From the NCBI GenBank assembly GCA_030062745.1, contig CP099839.1, forward strand, positions 20,903,324-20,967,323: a DNA stretch of 64,000 nt, given 5' to 3'. Numbering within the stretch: the first letter of the stretch is position 1; each line of letters opens with the position of its first letter. The DNA comes from Capitulum mitella (lineage: Eukaryota; Arthropoda; Thecostraca; Pollicipedomorpha; Pollicipedidae). Positions 57,001-62,840 of the stretch are shown one piece after another. The notes beneath the pieces were generated by a model that ran no database searches, was not told the DNA's origin, and worked only from the letters and a program-made list of their open reading frames with translations. The translations under genes were made by a program, and so were the position numbers.

Positions 57001-59261
57001 CGCCACTGCAAAGTTTCGCTGTTCCAAAGCATTCCTGCTCGCAAGAGTGATTATGTTTTATGAAAAAAACTTGCTGTGATACCTGCTGTTAAGTGAGATG
57101 GATTAGAGAAATGAGACGTAGTTACCACGCGCTGGCCGTTGCCAGGGGCTTTATCTGCCAATTGAGCATTGCGTCCTGGTGACCGTATTTGGTGGGTGGC
57201 GCTCCCTGCTTCCTTCCTCTTGACATTAATCTACCCCGCCTGTTTGCCATTCCAGACTAACAAATAACTACTGGCTGAAAAATTAATGGTGTGTGACTCT
57301 GCCTTACGCTTTATAATTTGGCGCTGTGTTGCGTGCCTTAGCCCGAAAGGGGAAAGGAAAGGAATAGAGAGAGGGGAAAAGAGAGAAAGAGGAAGAGGGG
57401 AAAGGGTTAAGAGAGAGAGATGGAGCTAGAGAGATGGGAAGGGAACTGAGAGGTAGAGGGAGTGGGAGAGAAAAAATGGTCGCAGAAATCAAAAGCTATA
57501 GGATATAAAGAAAAGTATATTTGGGATCAGGACAACGTCATATTTATAAGATAATCTTGACTCAGTTCAAGCCATAAGTCCATTTTTAAATACATTGTAG
57601 ATAATGCAAATTAAAGTAGTATCCCGAAATACGCCTTTGTAAGGTTTTCACCATATTTTACTGGGGAAGCATTCAGAACGAAACACCTCTGAAAGCATGA
57701 AGCACGAAATGTCAAAATGCACACATTTTGACAACATGACCTTAGTTGATCTGCCAAAAGTCACATAAATCAAGCGGTACTTGACGTGGCAATGATCTCC
57801 TACATCAGGGCTGTTTAAGGCATTGTCCAGTTTTTTTTACCATTTCCCTTGCTTAAAAAAAAACAGAGGGCCGTTAAGCTCTCTCGCCCAGCGATGGACG
57901 CAAATGCATCTCGCCGTGCAAGGCTTAACCCTCGCTGGACGTAAGGATTTTCACCTGCGTCCCTCACAAGGGAGATGGTAACCATCCCTCCCTTCCACCA
58001 TCCCATTTCGCTCAAAATAAAGTCAGAGTGATGGAATGAAAGCGAACGTTTAGTACTTTTCCTTCTCATTCGAATGGTATCTTACTTGATTCTTTTAGAC
58101 CACTTAGTGACATTGCAGGTTGCAGGAAATGAGATTACCTCATCGTTTTTCATCTTAGTTATCGTCACACAGGTATGAAAGCATTCCGGCTGTCACGCCA
58201 TGATTTTGTAGCTAGCTAGTTTTATGAATGGTTAGTCGTTGCAGTCAGTGACTGTTTGTCATTTGAGGACATGGTTAGGTCAATGAAAGGCCGAATGTCA
58301 TTATCAGCCGGCAAATGATGTTATCGCCATGGACTCGAGTTCTGACCCCTGAGAAGGGCACAAAGTTTTACTTCATTACTGAAACTGTTGACACATTTTG
58401 CCCTACAATCGACTTTTGGATATGTTGATGTAACGTAAGGCCAGTGAACTCACACGGCCTTGGAAAGACTGCGACCTTTGAAACTCCAGTGAGTTGCCAG
58501 CATGTGTCCAAACAGCTCTGTATGGGAAATTGGTTTAGCATGTTGTCAGACTCGACGACAAAAAGTCCAAAGTGTAACGCAAATATAGAAAACGGCTTGC
58601 AGGCCCTTGTGAATGACGTCATAACTGGGTGGCCTGGCGCGACCTGTTTATTTTTGTTTGTAAATGTGGAAAGGATATAAGGCCAGCCTGAGCAAACTGC
58701 AGGCTTCTTGATCCAGGCCGGTCGCAGACAGTAGCAGAAACTCTCATGTGGGAGGGGGAGGGGGTGGGAAGCACTCCGTTGTCCGCCGGGGATAAAACTG
58801 TCCTGCAGTGTATACTACGAGGTCAGTTATGTCCCAGTTTTAAGTCCACTATGTCGCAAACTCGAGCCGCAAAGTGTCAAGACCTCGGAGATGCAACTAA
58901 CTGACAAACATATCGCGGAATTTTTTTTATCGCGCACTTGTGACCTTAGATTTTCAATGGCATGGAGGCATACTGTGTGCTCTGAGACTAGCGTGGGTGA
59001 CAGGACATACACGGAGTTTCAGTTTCATGTGTATTGCATTGTTTCCTGTACTGGATCAGTATGTGATGAGAAACACGCACATGGCCATTCTTCTCTTACT
59101 AGAATAAATCGCCACGTTCTGCTTGTTTTATCTTCTTCTGTTGGCTAACCTTTGGCTTCTCCTTTGGCAGAATATCTCTGGAAACAGCCAGCATGGGCGT
59201 GGCCGGAATGGGATTTCAGTACATCTCTCCTAACCACATCATCAAAGTTCCGATCCATTGA
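8974..59261 (+). CDS. mub/PCBP: Poly(rC)-binding protein gene (three KH domains), 5' incomplete, spliced
   Basis: This gene encodes a PCBP/hnRNP-E type RNA-binding protein. The family binds C-rich single-stranded RNA and acts in splicing, mRNA stability and translation in nucleus and cytoplasm (family knowledge). The sequence shows KH1, KH2, a low-complexity linker, KH3 and a short tail in family order over blocks 8974-9030, 29731-29847, 45817-45951, 47105-47212, 50013-50144, 51251-51329, 55512-55659, 56596-56730 (or 56797-56931) and 59171-59261. Intron phases are 0,0,0,0,0,1,2,2 and each junction keeps the frame. The sum is 1002 nt, or 333 residues plus stop, close to the usual 330-370 once the missing N terminus is added. 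All three GxxG loops are intact, as is the KH2 signature EMLPNSTERA. The residues before EVGSIIGKKG (first beta strand of KH1 and the start methionine) were not found in the window. The arthropod mub assignment is an inference; PCBP family membership is firm. Confidence 0.93.
10090..10182 (+). repeat. GCC microsatellite with duplicated flank
   Basis: CCTCCTCAGGGGCGTCTG occurs twice (about 10088 and 10127), each followed by GCC triplets; the second run has about eight GCC units from 10154. Confidence 0.85.
11036..11064. repeat. Perfect 13-bp inverted repeat (3-nt loop)
   Basis: TCAAATTATCGTA, loop GAA, then TACGATAATTTGA. The two arms are exact reverse complements. Further ATACGATAATT-like copies lie at 10970-11020. 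Confidence 0.97.
11297..11321. repeat. ATCA microsatellite
   Basis: About six perfect ATCA tetramers in AT-rich intron sequence. Confidence 0.95.
12746..13982 (+). mobile_element. TTAA-bounded element, 1.24 kb (family with 51805-53004)
   Basis: TTAA lies at 12746-12749 and 13979-13982. The outer ends read TTAACCCGC inward from both sides. Near the right end, ACTGGAGGGGGCGGTCAACT and its partner form a subterminal hairpin; the left end has a matching GGGGGCAGTTGGCCGCCCCC. ACTCACGAACGGTTGGTCGC near the left end is shared with the element at 51805. No transposase frame. TTAA sites with CC-starting ends are typical of piggyBac-type transposons; the class is inferred. Confidence 0.7.
14240..14655 (+). 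repeat. CACCA-rich tandem repeat
   Basis: Irregular units of about 25-35 nt such as CCAGTTACCTCACCACTAGC; strongly G-poor on this strand. Confidence 0.8.
17318..17490 (+). repeat. Dispersed repeat, copy 1 (CACAGGAAAA to GTGGCTACG)
   Basis: It shares ACAGGAAAAACATATAATGT, CTGCGAAATCGCTA and GGGGGCC..CCCC followed by TGGCTACGTGCGTGA with 33770-33970, in the same orientation. It is probably the tail of an interspersed element. Confidence 0.7.
18815..19165 (+). repeat. Minisatellite with CTCCTCCCTGTCGTCTGCAG units
   Basis: About nine diverged units of roughly 36 nt: pyrimidine-rich stretch, GTCGTCTGCAG, then AGGGTCCGTGTG. Each unit resembles a polypyrimidine tract plus CAG. Confidence 0.85.
20565..20690 (+). 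repeat. Minisatellite, about 20-nt units (CTCCTCTCTACAGGAGCCGG)
   Basis: Six or so units alternating CTCCTCT with ACAGGAG or GCAGCAG. Confidence 0.85.
21965..22515 (+). repeat. Minisatellite, about 31-nt units with CCCTCCTCAG motif
   Basis: About 17 units of CTCTGTCTGCCCTCCTCAGG plus CCCCGGCGCCG variants. All units repeat a pyrimidine tract followed by CAG on the sense strand, within intron A-B. Several frames are open through it; I attribute them to the repeat. Confidence 0.92.
24807..25584 (+). mobile_element. TTAA-type element, about 0.78 kb
   Basis: The left end is TTAACCCCGCTGG; the right end inverted reads TCAACCCTCGCCAG, a decayed TTAA terminus. The interior shares landmarks, in the same order, with 30277-31040: GGCCATTTTCAAACCTGACG with CCATTTTCGAACTTGACGTC, GAAACGAGCG with GAAAACGAGCG, and a GGTCATAGGTCA-like stretch near the right end. 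Confidence 0.65.
26585..27300. repeat. Inverted GATTCGAAT-rich repeats flanking about 0.55 kb
   Basis: 26585-26665 (GGATTCGGATTCGGATTTGG, then AATTCGAATAGATTCGAGG) recurs inverted at 27215-27300 (CAAAATTCGAATCTATTCGA, then AATCCGAATCC). It may be the terminal repeats of a small element. Confidence 0.65.
28200..28330 (+). repeat. GC-rich GGCGGC/GCAGCGGGAGCGAC imperfect repeat
   Basis: Short imperfect units of GCAGCGGCGGGGCGACAGT type. It makes overlapping open frames on both strands that carry no recognised domain. Confidence 0.7.
29216..29255 (+). repeat. CT microsatellite
   Basis: A TCTC tract with a few TTT and GT interruptions, about 475 nt before exon B. Confidence 0.9.
29731..29847 (+). 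CDS. mub/PCBP: Exon B: second half of KH1
   Basis: This 117-nt, 39-codon exon starts SGAKINISDG, continues SCPERIVTVTGATDSIFKAF and ends QKFEE. It supplies the beta2, beta3 and last-helix part of KH1 and joins exon A exactly as in the family (REE followed by SGA). The acceptor is gtcttttcag and the donor gtaagg, both phase 0. The donor and the intron just after it are tandemly duplicated: a second donor gtaaga at 29917 would extend the exon in frame to 29916, adding 23 residues. The extension is poor in G/C-ending codons and looks intronic, so the short form is the better call. Confidence 0.95.
29839..29976 (+). repeat. Two-copy 69-nt tandem duplication across the exon B donor
   Basis: Copy 1 is 29839-29907 and copy 2 is 29908-29976. 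They match at 55 of 69 positions by direct comparison, without gaps. Each copy starts TTCGAAGAGGTAAGG or TTCGAAAAGGTAAGA, so the last codons of exon B and its donor are both copied. The length is a multiple of three, so use of the second donor keeps the frame. Confidence 0.95.
29986..29991 (+). promoter_or_regulatory. Candidate intronic poly(A) signal AATAAA
   Basis: If exon B is not spliced, its reading frame runs on to TGA at 29980-29982, and AATAAA follows 3 nt later. This layout could end a KH1-only transcript by intronic polyadenylation. The hexamer is common in AT-rich DNA, so this is only a candidate. Confidence 0.3.
30277..31040 (+). mobile_element. TTAA-type element, about 0.76 kb, abutting the next element
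   Basis: Same landmarks and orientation as 24807-25584. The right end is CGGCGGGGGTTAA at 31040; the left end is decayed (AATACCC near 30277). Its right TTAA is also the left TTAA of the element 31037-32241. Confidence 0.6.
31037..32241 (+). mobile_element. TTAA-bounded piggyBac-like non-autonomous element, 1.2 kb
   Basis: TTAA at 31037-31040 and 32238-32241. The ends read inward TTAATCCTATTCCCGG and TTAACCCTGTTCCCGG, a 16-bp terminal inverted repeat with two differences. The interior matches 41445-42644 in inverse orientation along its whole length, for example the TGGCACCGCCTATG/CATAGGCGGTGCCA segment at 31517. No coding capacity. Confidence 0.8.
32660..32760 (+). repeat. Three tandem 34-nt units
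   Basis: Units begin ACCGCGGCCATCCC and end GGGGATGTCAGG at 32660, 32694 and 32728; the first two are nearly identical. Confidence 0.93.
33125..33365 (+). repeat. Minisatellite, about 22-nt units (GAGACCGGCCGAGGACACTC)
   Basis: About ten units, regular at the right end (33270-33365) and diverged to the left. Confidence 0.88.
33770..33970 (+). repeat. Dispersed repeat, copy 2
   Basis: It matches 17318-17490: ACAGGAAAACGTATAATGT, CTGCAAAATCGCTACG, CTTGGCCCAGGGG and TTGGCTACGTCCCTGA. A perfect CATATGCC/GGCATATG inverted repeat lies just before it (33749-33767). Confidence 0.7.
34000..34240 (+). repeat. Purine-rich GC repeat (CGATCCCAGAGCGAGGAGAG)
   Basis: Diverged units of 35-50 nt built on GATCCC(A/G)GAGCG and GAGGAGAGGGGC; open on both strands without a recognised product. 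Confidence 0.75.
38060..38101. repeat. GGCTC/GGCCC pentamer microsatellite
   Basis: CGGCTCGGCTC followed by about six CGGCC pentamers. Confidence 0.9.
38810..39005 (+). repeat. Minisatellite (GTAGTGGGCCTGGCTGGTAT)
   Basis: Four to five diverged units of 35-60 nt containing CTGGCTGGTATGTCATACCC. Confidence 0.8.
39381..39560 (+). repeat. 50-nt minisatellite
   Basis: Units start GACTGTC or GACTATC at 39381, 39431, 39481 and 39521 and contain GGCCAGGCTCGGAACGGGAC. Confidence 0.92.
39650..41150 (+). repeat. Left arm of large inverted repeat
   Basis: It pairs in reverse complement with 43420-44880 along its length. Landmarks: GGTGACC near the outer end, the CATATCCCA/TGGGATATG segment with the AGCTGGAACAAGAAGGC/GCCTTCTTGTTCCAGCT segment (40678-40694 against 43850-43866), and GAAATATTATTC (40889 against 43644). 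The arms are diverged and gapped. Function unknown; it could be a long-terminal-inverted-repeat element. Confidence 0.75.
41445..42644 (-). mobile_element. TTAA-bounded piggyBac-like non-autonomous element, inverse copy
   Basis: TTAA at 41445-41448 and 42641-42644; both ends read inward TTAACCCTATTCCCGG, an exact 16-bp terminal inverted repeat. Length (1200 bp) and interior match 31037-32241 in reverse complement. It sits in the loop of the large inverted repeat 39650-44880, so it probably inserted there later. Confidence 0.85.
43420..44880 (-). repeat. Right arm of large inverted repeat
   Basis: Reverse-complement partner of 39650-41150. The loop between the arms is about 2.3 kb and contains the TTAA element 41445-42644. 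Outer ends on both sides show GGTGACC. Both arms lie in one intron, so the pre-mRNA could form a long imperfect duplex. Confidence 0.75.
45817..45951 (+). CDS. mub/PCBP: Exon C: linker and first half of KH2
   Basis: This 135-nt, 45-codon exon begins with a glycine run (GGGGGLPRPP), continues ITLRLIVPASQCGSLIGKAG and ends VTGASIQ before gtgagc. The GKAG loop lies at 45895-45906. The first KH2 strand (TLRLIVPASQCGSLIG) is nearly identical to the family consensus. Both boundaries are phase 0. The KH1-KH2 spacer is shorter than in vertebrate PCBPs and glycine-rich, so a small extra exon in the preceding intron cannot be excluded. Confidence 0.96.
45952..47104 (+). other. Intron C-D, about 1.15 kb, with a minisatellite
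   Basis: It is bounded by gtgagc and tctctttgcag. Its core (about 46440-46700) is a degenerate, roughly 30-nt tandem repeat of GCCGTGACGCCGTCCCGGCC-like units, which makes it GC-rich. Open frames here, on both strands, follow from that repeat and carry no recognised domain. Confidence 0.85.
46440..46700 (+). repeat. About 30-nt minisatellite in intron C-D
   Basis: Seven or eight diverged units of GTGACGCCGTCCCGGCCAGA plus GGGATGGC variants. Confidence 0.85.
47105..47212 (+). CDS. mub/PCBP: Exon D: second half of KH2
   Basis: This 108-nt, 36-codon exon reads VASEMLPNSTERAVTISG and ends HICCVMLE. The MLPNSTERA block is the most conserved stretch of PCBP KH2. Acceptor tctctttgcag and donor gtacgt give phase 0 at both ends, and the last residues LE join the SPPKG of exon E exactly as in other family members. 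It completes the second RNA-binding domain, which in this family also takes part in dimer contacts with KH1. Confidence 0.97.
47402..47443 (+). repeat. Four 11-nt units (GTTACCGGTCC)
   Basis: Near-perfect tandem copies; the last unit reads GTTACCAGTCT. Confidence 0.93.
47551..48910 (+). mobile_element. Dispersed 1.3-kb element, copy 3
   Basis: It starts TTAAGCCGTCATTGACGGGG, so a TTAA site is kept at its left end. It carries the landmarks of copies 1 and 2: CTAGTGAGGTCCGTTGGACC near 48099, GAGAAAAGGACCGCC near 48511 and CCGGACGGTTTGACG near 48826. It lies in intron D-E. The right end is approximate. Confidence 0.75.
49600..49768 (-). mobile_element. Terminal part of a TTAA-type element
   Basis: Read on the minus strand it starts TTAATCCCCGCCGGACGTAC and continues TGATTTTCACTTACTCGCC, matching the left end of 57925-58797. 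The far end was not located, possibly near 48950. Confidence 0.5.
50013..50144 (+). CDS. mub/PCBP: Exon E (short form): SPPKG linker after KH2
   Basis: This 44-codon exon starts SPPKGATIPYRPK, the conserved segment that directly follows KH2 in PCBP2/PCBP3-type proteins, then ILFAGGQSFGLQGG, and ends LPSGPD. The acceptor ends gtgttgcag. The donor here is a perfect gtaagt in phase 0. The same frame stays open past it to a second perfect gtaagt at 50313, giving a 100-codon form (see next entry). The product is the flexible linker between KH2 and KH3, which in the family carries isoform differences and localisation signals. Confidence 0.9.
50145..50312 (+). CDS. mub/PCBP: Exon E extension: 56-codon alternative linker segment
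   Basis: If the first donor is skipped, the frame continues for 56 codons without a stop and reaches donor gtaagt at 50313, again in phase 0. About 86% of these codons end in G or C, like the neighbouring exon and unlike typical intron here. The peptide is rich in Pro, Ala, Ser and His (for example PHFLDAKAGHVLLPSLPP). I infer an alternatively included, or even default, linker; I cannot confirm its homology. Confidence 0.6.
50313..51250 (+). other. Intron E-F, about 0.9 kb
   Basis: It runs from the distal gtaagt to acceptor cccgtcttacag. The first 400 nt are GC-rich and open in several frames on both strands, without recognisable motifs; the rest is AT-richer and unremarkable. Confidence 0.8.
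51251..51329 (+). CDS. mub/PCBP: Exon F: linker before KH3 (NPLASLLGG)
   Basis: This 79-nt exon reads PNKSNPLASLLGGLGGAHNT then LQASTS, and ends one base into a codon (phase 1) before gttagt. The acceptor cgtcttacag is good. The phase fits exon G exactly: the left-over G plus CG makes GCG (Ala), followed by MTALAALAG. The Asn-Pro-Leu-Ala-Ser-Leu motif fits linkers of this family. The exon is short and its sequence less constrained than the KH exons, so support comes mainly from phase, splice sites and position. Confidence 0.8.
51805..53004 (+). mobile_element. TTAA-bounded element, 1.20 kb (family with 12746-13982)
   Basis: TTAA is present at both ends (51805-51808 and 53001-53004); a second TTAACCCT lies 15 nt further left. 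ACTCACGAACGGTTAGTCGC near 51892 matches the copy at 12822. Both ends carry a GGGGGTT..GTTGAC..CCCCC inverted module. Non-autonomous; located in intron F-G. Confidence 0.7.
53913..54720 (+). repeat. 28-nt minisatellite, about 25 copies
   Basis: Unit TCACCTCACAGGGCCCCGAC plus AGTGTCCC, regular from about 53913 to 54600 and diverged to 54720. Variants at the centre are GAGTCCC, GACCGCG, GGCCACG and GGCCCCG. The period is one base more than a multiple of three, so each forward frame cycles through the same three peptides and all three stay open. Each unit contains CCCTCACCTCACAG, which resembles a 3' splice site. Confidence 0.95.
55512..55659 (+). CDS. mub/PCBP: Exon G: linker end and first half of KH3
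   Basis: This 148-nt exon gives AMTALAALAGSQLR, then a Thr/Pro-rich spacer, then SHEITVPNELIGCIIGKGG and TKIAEI with the first two bases of an Arg codon. The GKGG loop is at 55628-55639. HEITVPNELIGCIIG is the hallmark start of PCBP KH3. The exon ends in phase 2 (AG before gtacgt), and both alternative downstream exons start with the G that completes Arg. A run of 13 C begins 58 nt into the following intron. Confidence 0.95.
55718..55730 (+). promoter_or_regulatory. C13 run downstream of the exon G donor
   Basis: Thirteen consecutive C follow gtttcct on the sense strand, 58 nt after the exon G boundary. PCBP proteins bind C-rich single-stranded RNA, so the transcript could be bound here by its own product and exon choice affected. 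The sequence is seen directly; the role is inferred. Confidence 0.4.
55855..56215 (+). repeat. Diverged about 35-nt repeat upstream of alternative exons
   Basis: Units contain GACTGCAGG and (A/G)CGCCAGA with AACAGACTC; about ten copies, strongly diverged. Confidence 0.8.
56596..56730 (+). CDS. mub/PCBP: Exon H: second half of KH3, version 1
   Basis: This 135-nt exon starts with the base completing Arg, then QITGAMITISKFDDTTED and DRVITIKGTGDQVALAQYLI, and ends NT plus AG before gtgagt. It provides the beta2-beta3-helix part of KH3. LAQYLIN is the conserved end of this domain. It is phase 2 at both ends. Its length, boundaries and opening codons match exon I, 66 nt downstream, so the two are probably used alternatively. 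The donor gtgagt is strong and joins exon J as R-ISLETAS. Confidence 0.95.
56731..56796 (+). other. 66-nt spacer between alternative KH3 exons
   Basis: It runs from gtgagt to ctaatccgcag. The only branch-like CTAAT sits 7-8 nt before the AG, and earlier candidates are about 40 nt from the donor. Splicing H to I across it is probably sterically blocked, which would enforce one exon or the other. Confidence 0.75.
56797..56931 (+). CDS. mub/PCBP: Exon I: second half of KH3, version 2 (alternative to exon H)
   Basis: This 135-nt exon begins with the same partial Arg codon, then QISGATIRISNCEEKDRE and DRTISITGAPDNVALAVYLI, ending NL plus AG. Aligned without gaps it is identical to exon H at 23 of 46 residues. 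Differences cluster in the loop between beta2 and beta3 (KFDDTTEDSTHQ against NCEEKDRECGNT) and in the last helix (AQY against AVY). The acceptor ctaatccgcag is fair and the donor gtggag weak. If the donor is not used, the frame reads WRRPPNGLCMATLEF and stops at TAA 56978-56980, giving an alternative C terminus. Confidence 0.9.
56932..56980 (+). CDS. mub/PCBP: Read-through tail of exon I with in-frame stop
   Basis: Continuing exon I past its weak donor gives Arg then WRRPPNGLCMATLEF and TAA. The protein would then lack the ISLETAS tail of exon J. I cannot tell from sequence whether this is a real terminal exon. No AATAAA was seen in the 300 nt that follow. Confidence 0.35.
57345..57475 (+). 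repeat. Purine-rich (GA) low-complexity patch
   Basis: AGAGAGGGGAAAAG-type sequence of about 130 nt with almost no pyrimidines. Confidence 0.9.
57925..58797 (+). mobile_element. TTAA-type element, about 0.87 kb
   Basis: The left end is TTAACCCTCGCTGGACG; the right end inverted is TTATCCCCGGCGGAC, so the terminal repeats are related and the right TTAA has decayed. Its left 100 nt (GGATTTTCACC, then CGCTC) also match the inverted right end of the element that stops at 49768. Confidence 0.6.
59171..59261 (+). CDS. mub/PCBP: Exon J: C-terminal tail and stop codon
   Basis: The first base completes Arg (AG+A); the exon then reads ISLETASMGVAGMGFQYISP and NHIIKVPIH and ends TGA at 59259-59261. Length is 91 nt (1 + 30 codons including stop), so the phase agrees with both exon H and exon I. 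A tail starting R-(I/L)S(L/S)E after the last KH3 helix is usual for the family. The acceptor is cctttggcag with a pyrimidine tract. Confidence 0.9.
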
Positions 59262-59499
59262 TATATGGCAGCGCCGCCGGGCCCTGGCTATGCAGTCATC
59301 CTGTGAGCACGACGTGCACGCAAGTCTATGCGGACACCATGGCCGGCCGACGCCAACCCAGACGCACCGGCGCAGCCTGTCCTTCTCCCCAATCGGACGC
59401 ACCACCACGCAGCAACGCTAAACAGCCGACTATCAGACGCCGAAACGACAACCCGACTCCGGATTGCTGACTTCCCAACCTTTGACAATGACAGACAAT

Positions 59500-59970
59500 A
59501 ACAGACACACACAACTCCCAGCAGACATCGACGGACACACACAACTGCCAACAGTGGACATCGACGGACACACACAACTCCCAACAGACATCGACGGACA
59601 CACCAAACTTCCAACAGTGGACAAAGACGGACACACGCAACTCCCAACAGACATCGATGGACACACCAAATTCCCAACAATGGACATCGATGGACGCACC
59701 AAACTCCCAGCAGTGAACAACGACGGACACAAACTCCCAACAACGGACATCATTAGACATATTGAATTATCTGCAGTTAACATTAACGGACATTCTGAAG
59801 TCCCGACCGTCGACATCAAAGGACGCTCTAAACTCCGGACGTGCGACATTAACAGACACTCCGAACTCCCGACAGTTGACATCGACAGACACTCCGAACC
59901 TCCCACAGTGAACTCCGACCGACACACCAGACTCCCGACAGTGGACCTCAACGGATGCAGTAAATTACGG
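59500..59970 (+). repeat. 30/33-nt minisatellite downstream of the stop
   Basis: Units of 30 or 33 nt contain GACATCGACGGACACAC and AACTCCCAACAG; about 14 units, diverging to the right. Unit lengths are multiples of three, so one frame (59464-60138) stays open with a periodic DIDGHTQLPT-like peptide. The frame differs from that of exon J, and the opposite strand is open too, so I do not call a protein. Confidence 0.9.
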
Positions 59971-62289
59971 ATCCCAGTCCGCATGCGCCAACGCAACGTT
60001 TCATCTCATCTCGAATCCTGGTCCAGCGCACAAGCTGGTCTGCCGCGGACTCAGCAGTCGCAGCGGACACGGCGGACTCAGCGGACGGCGCGGACACAGC
60101 GGACAGGCCAGAGAGGCCAGCCCGCTGAGCCCGACTGAGGTCGACAGGAGGCGGCGCCGCTGCGGCCCGGCTCTGCGCAGGCCGGCCTCTCTCGGCAGTC
60201 TCTGGTCGGCCGCCCTGGAGTCCGCTGTGGCCGCTCTCTCGGCACTCTGGCGATCGGCCGCCCTGCTGGTGCCGGCTGTCGCCGGGCGCCGACCGCCCGC
60301 CCGTGCTAGGCCCGGCGAAAAGACGTCATATTTTTGTAATCAGGCTTGGTGTTTTGTGTTGGCTATCGTGCTGCGTCTTTTTTCTTATGGTAAACAACCA
60401 CTACGCCGAAAGGCGCTGTACATACGTAAAACGGGAGGTATTTTACATGTTGAACGGATAGATGTCAATATCTTTTATAGTGCTCTGTATTTCTGCCGCT
60501 GTTCCTGCTCTGCTAGCATTGCCACTTGATGGCCTTATCTCCTGCGCCTCCGAACCTACCACGACGTCGGGCCGCCCCACGCTGGCCCGAATCTGCCCTC
60601 GCCGGCTCTCACCTGACTTGGAGCCCACTGCATCCTGCGGGCGCTGATGGATGAGCCGTCACCTCGGCCATTTGTTCCACGGCCTCCGTGGTGAGACAGG
60701 ATATGACAGCTGGCGCTCGTGGTGCCAGGCCCTCCCCACGTTCTCAGCACGTCGCAAGCCGTCTGGTGCCGTCGGTTGGCCCCATCCGAGGTCTGTTGAT
60801 ATCCCCGGCGTCCCGCTGTTAGCCCGTTGCGCTCCATTTGGCGGAGTTGGCCGTGCCAATACGACGTCTGGTCATACCCCTTCCTTCCCCCCCCCACCCC
60901 GCGCCTGCGTACTCAGCACATCGCACGCCCGCCAGTCGGTGGCGCCATGGCGTGGCTGATCCGAGGTCTGGTGATATGTGGTGCGACATTCTGTGGCCAG
61001 ACTGCTGCGATACTGAACGCCGTCAGCCGTCACGTTCGGACCCGGCAGACAATGTGCTCTGGCTTCTGCTTGCCTTTGGTGCCTGTGCTAAGTGTACACA
61101 CATCTTAGGCAAGCTCTCCATTGCAGCTGGCAAAGGTACAATCTGGGCGTTTGATGCGCGAAATTCTGAGGTTTTCTCTTTTTAAATATCCTGTTCATTC
61201 GGGGCGCTTCACGTGGCGCGGTGTGAGAAGGCGTTTTGGGGTCCGAGTTTGTGGCTAGGGTGGCTGATGACAGGATCCGAGTATTTGGTCCATCTAGCCA
61301 CGACATGTGATCTGCATCTGACAACCTCGCTGATGACCCGCAGCGATATCATCCTGCACCTTCGGCTGCAGTTCGGGCCGTCGCCTCCCGAACAGGTCCC
61401 CGCCGGCGGCCGGCTGAACCGCCGCGACTGTTGCGCTACTCTCGGACGTGACTTGGTCCGAGAGGTGGCCTGATTTTAGCCCGGATGTGGCGCTGCTCTG
61501 GTTCAACCTGCGCCAGACCTGACAGCCGGCTCTGTGAGCTGCGGCCGACCTGCCCCGGGTCCGTCTGCGCGGACCGGGCGCCTCGTCTCGGCGTCGGTCC
61601 GACTGCGCCGCGGAAGTGGCCCAGCCGGCTGCCGGCGCTGGCGCCTGCCGGCACAGCGGCCAGCTGACGTTGGCACCGCCGGCCGGCTGGCAGTCGTGAC
61701 CCCTCTGGCCGCACGCCGCCTCCGGCCACCCTGACCAGTCAGCTTAATCTAGTCTTTCTTAAACAAACAAGGTGGTTCTGTCTTCCTGATTGCTGCTCAA
61801 TGGGGCATCTCGGTGAGTGTGGTGAAAACGCGGTCCCAGCTTCCCGGCGCCTGCATTCGTGACTCGAGTGAAAATTACGCCGCGAAAAAGGACAAGGCGT
61901 TAATAAGACGCATTTACAACGGCGTTTGGGACTCGAAGGTCATGGATTCTGAAGTCTGAGGTGGACGGCTGCACGTCAGGCACGCGCAAAATTGATGACG
62001 CGAATTCAATACGGCAATATAACCCGAGATGTTTGGCGATTAACGGGTGTCTATATAAATGTATGCAGAGAAAGTGGTAGGTTGATGGTCATTGCTGACC
62101 TCTGGTAGTCGTTCTTGCTGTGTGCAATCTCTGTGCAATAGCAGTATTTATCGATTACATATACATTCGCTAGGTAGGTCAGTAGCAGTAGGAGGCACGT
62201 GCTCAGATTGTCGCTCAATCTCGGCCTCCATCACCGGGCCGGCGGAGCTCGCACGAGAGGCCGCTCCCAGCCGGACCCACCGCACAGCC

Positions 62290-62370
62290 ATGCCCACCCC
62301 GGCCCCTGGCCTGGCCTGCCCCGCCCTGCCCTGCCCTGCCCTGGCCTGCCCCGCCCTGCCCAGCACGCGG
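62290..62370 (+). repeat. CCTGCCCCGCCCTGCC low-complexity repeat
   Basis: Short tandem CCTGCC and GGCCTGCCCCG units, extremely C-rich on the sense strand. Confidence 0.85.
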
Positions 62371-62803
62371 CGCCGGCCGGTCCTGGGCCGCCCAGTCGCG
62401 GCAGAGCGGCAGATGGCTGTCCCGTCCGACAGTCTGCGTTCACCCGCGCCCTGTCCCACCTAGGGCCACGCCATGCTACCAGAGCAGGGAAGGGGGGCAG
62501 CGAACGGCCAGCCTCGTGTACATAGCCGGCAGGACCGGCGCACAGCCGGCACGGACCGGACTGTTCTCTGCGTGCTGGCGGCCGTTTGTTCTAGGCCACA
62601 GAGCGTTCTGTGGAGACTTGTCGCCGCAGCGACGGCCGTCGTCGATATGCCATGCTTTTCAATCAGTTCTTGATCAGCGGACAATCACATCAGGTAACAT
62701 ATCTGGCCCAGCGTGATTCGACTAACCCTCACATATCTTCACTTTCATATCACATGTTGGCGATGGTACAAAAGGAATGATATTCGCTCGCTGTCCCAGC
62801 TGC

Positions 62804-62840
62804 TGCCCTCTCTCTCCCTTTCTCTCTCTCTGTCTCGCCG
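62804..62840 (+). repeat. CT microsatellite
   Basis: CTCTCTCCCTTTCTCTCTCT-type tract in the downstream region. Confidence 0.9.

Larger units (their letters stand above)
56981..59170 (+). other. Rest of the intron before exon J
   Basis: It contains a purine-rich patch (57345-57475), AT-rich unassigned sequence to about 57850, and a TTAA-type element (57925-58797). The acceptor ttctcctttggcag precedes exon J. Confidence 0.75.
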
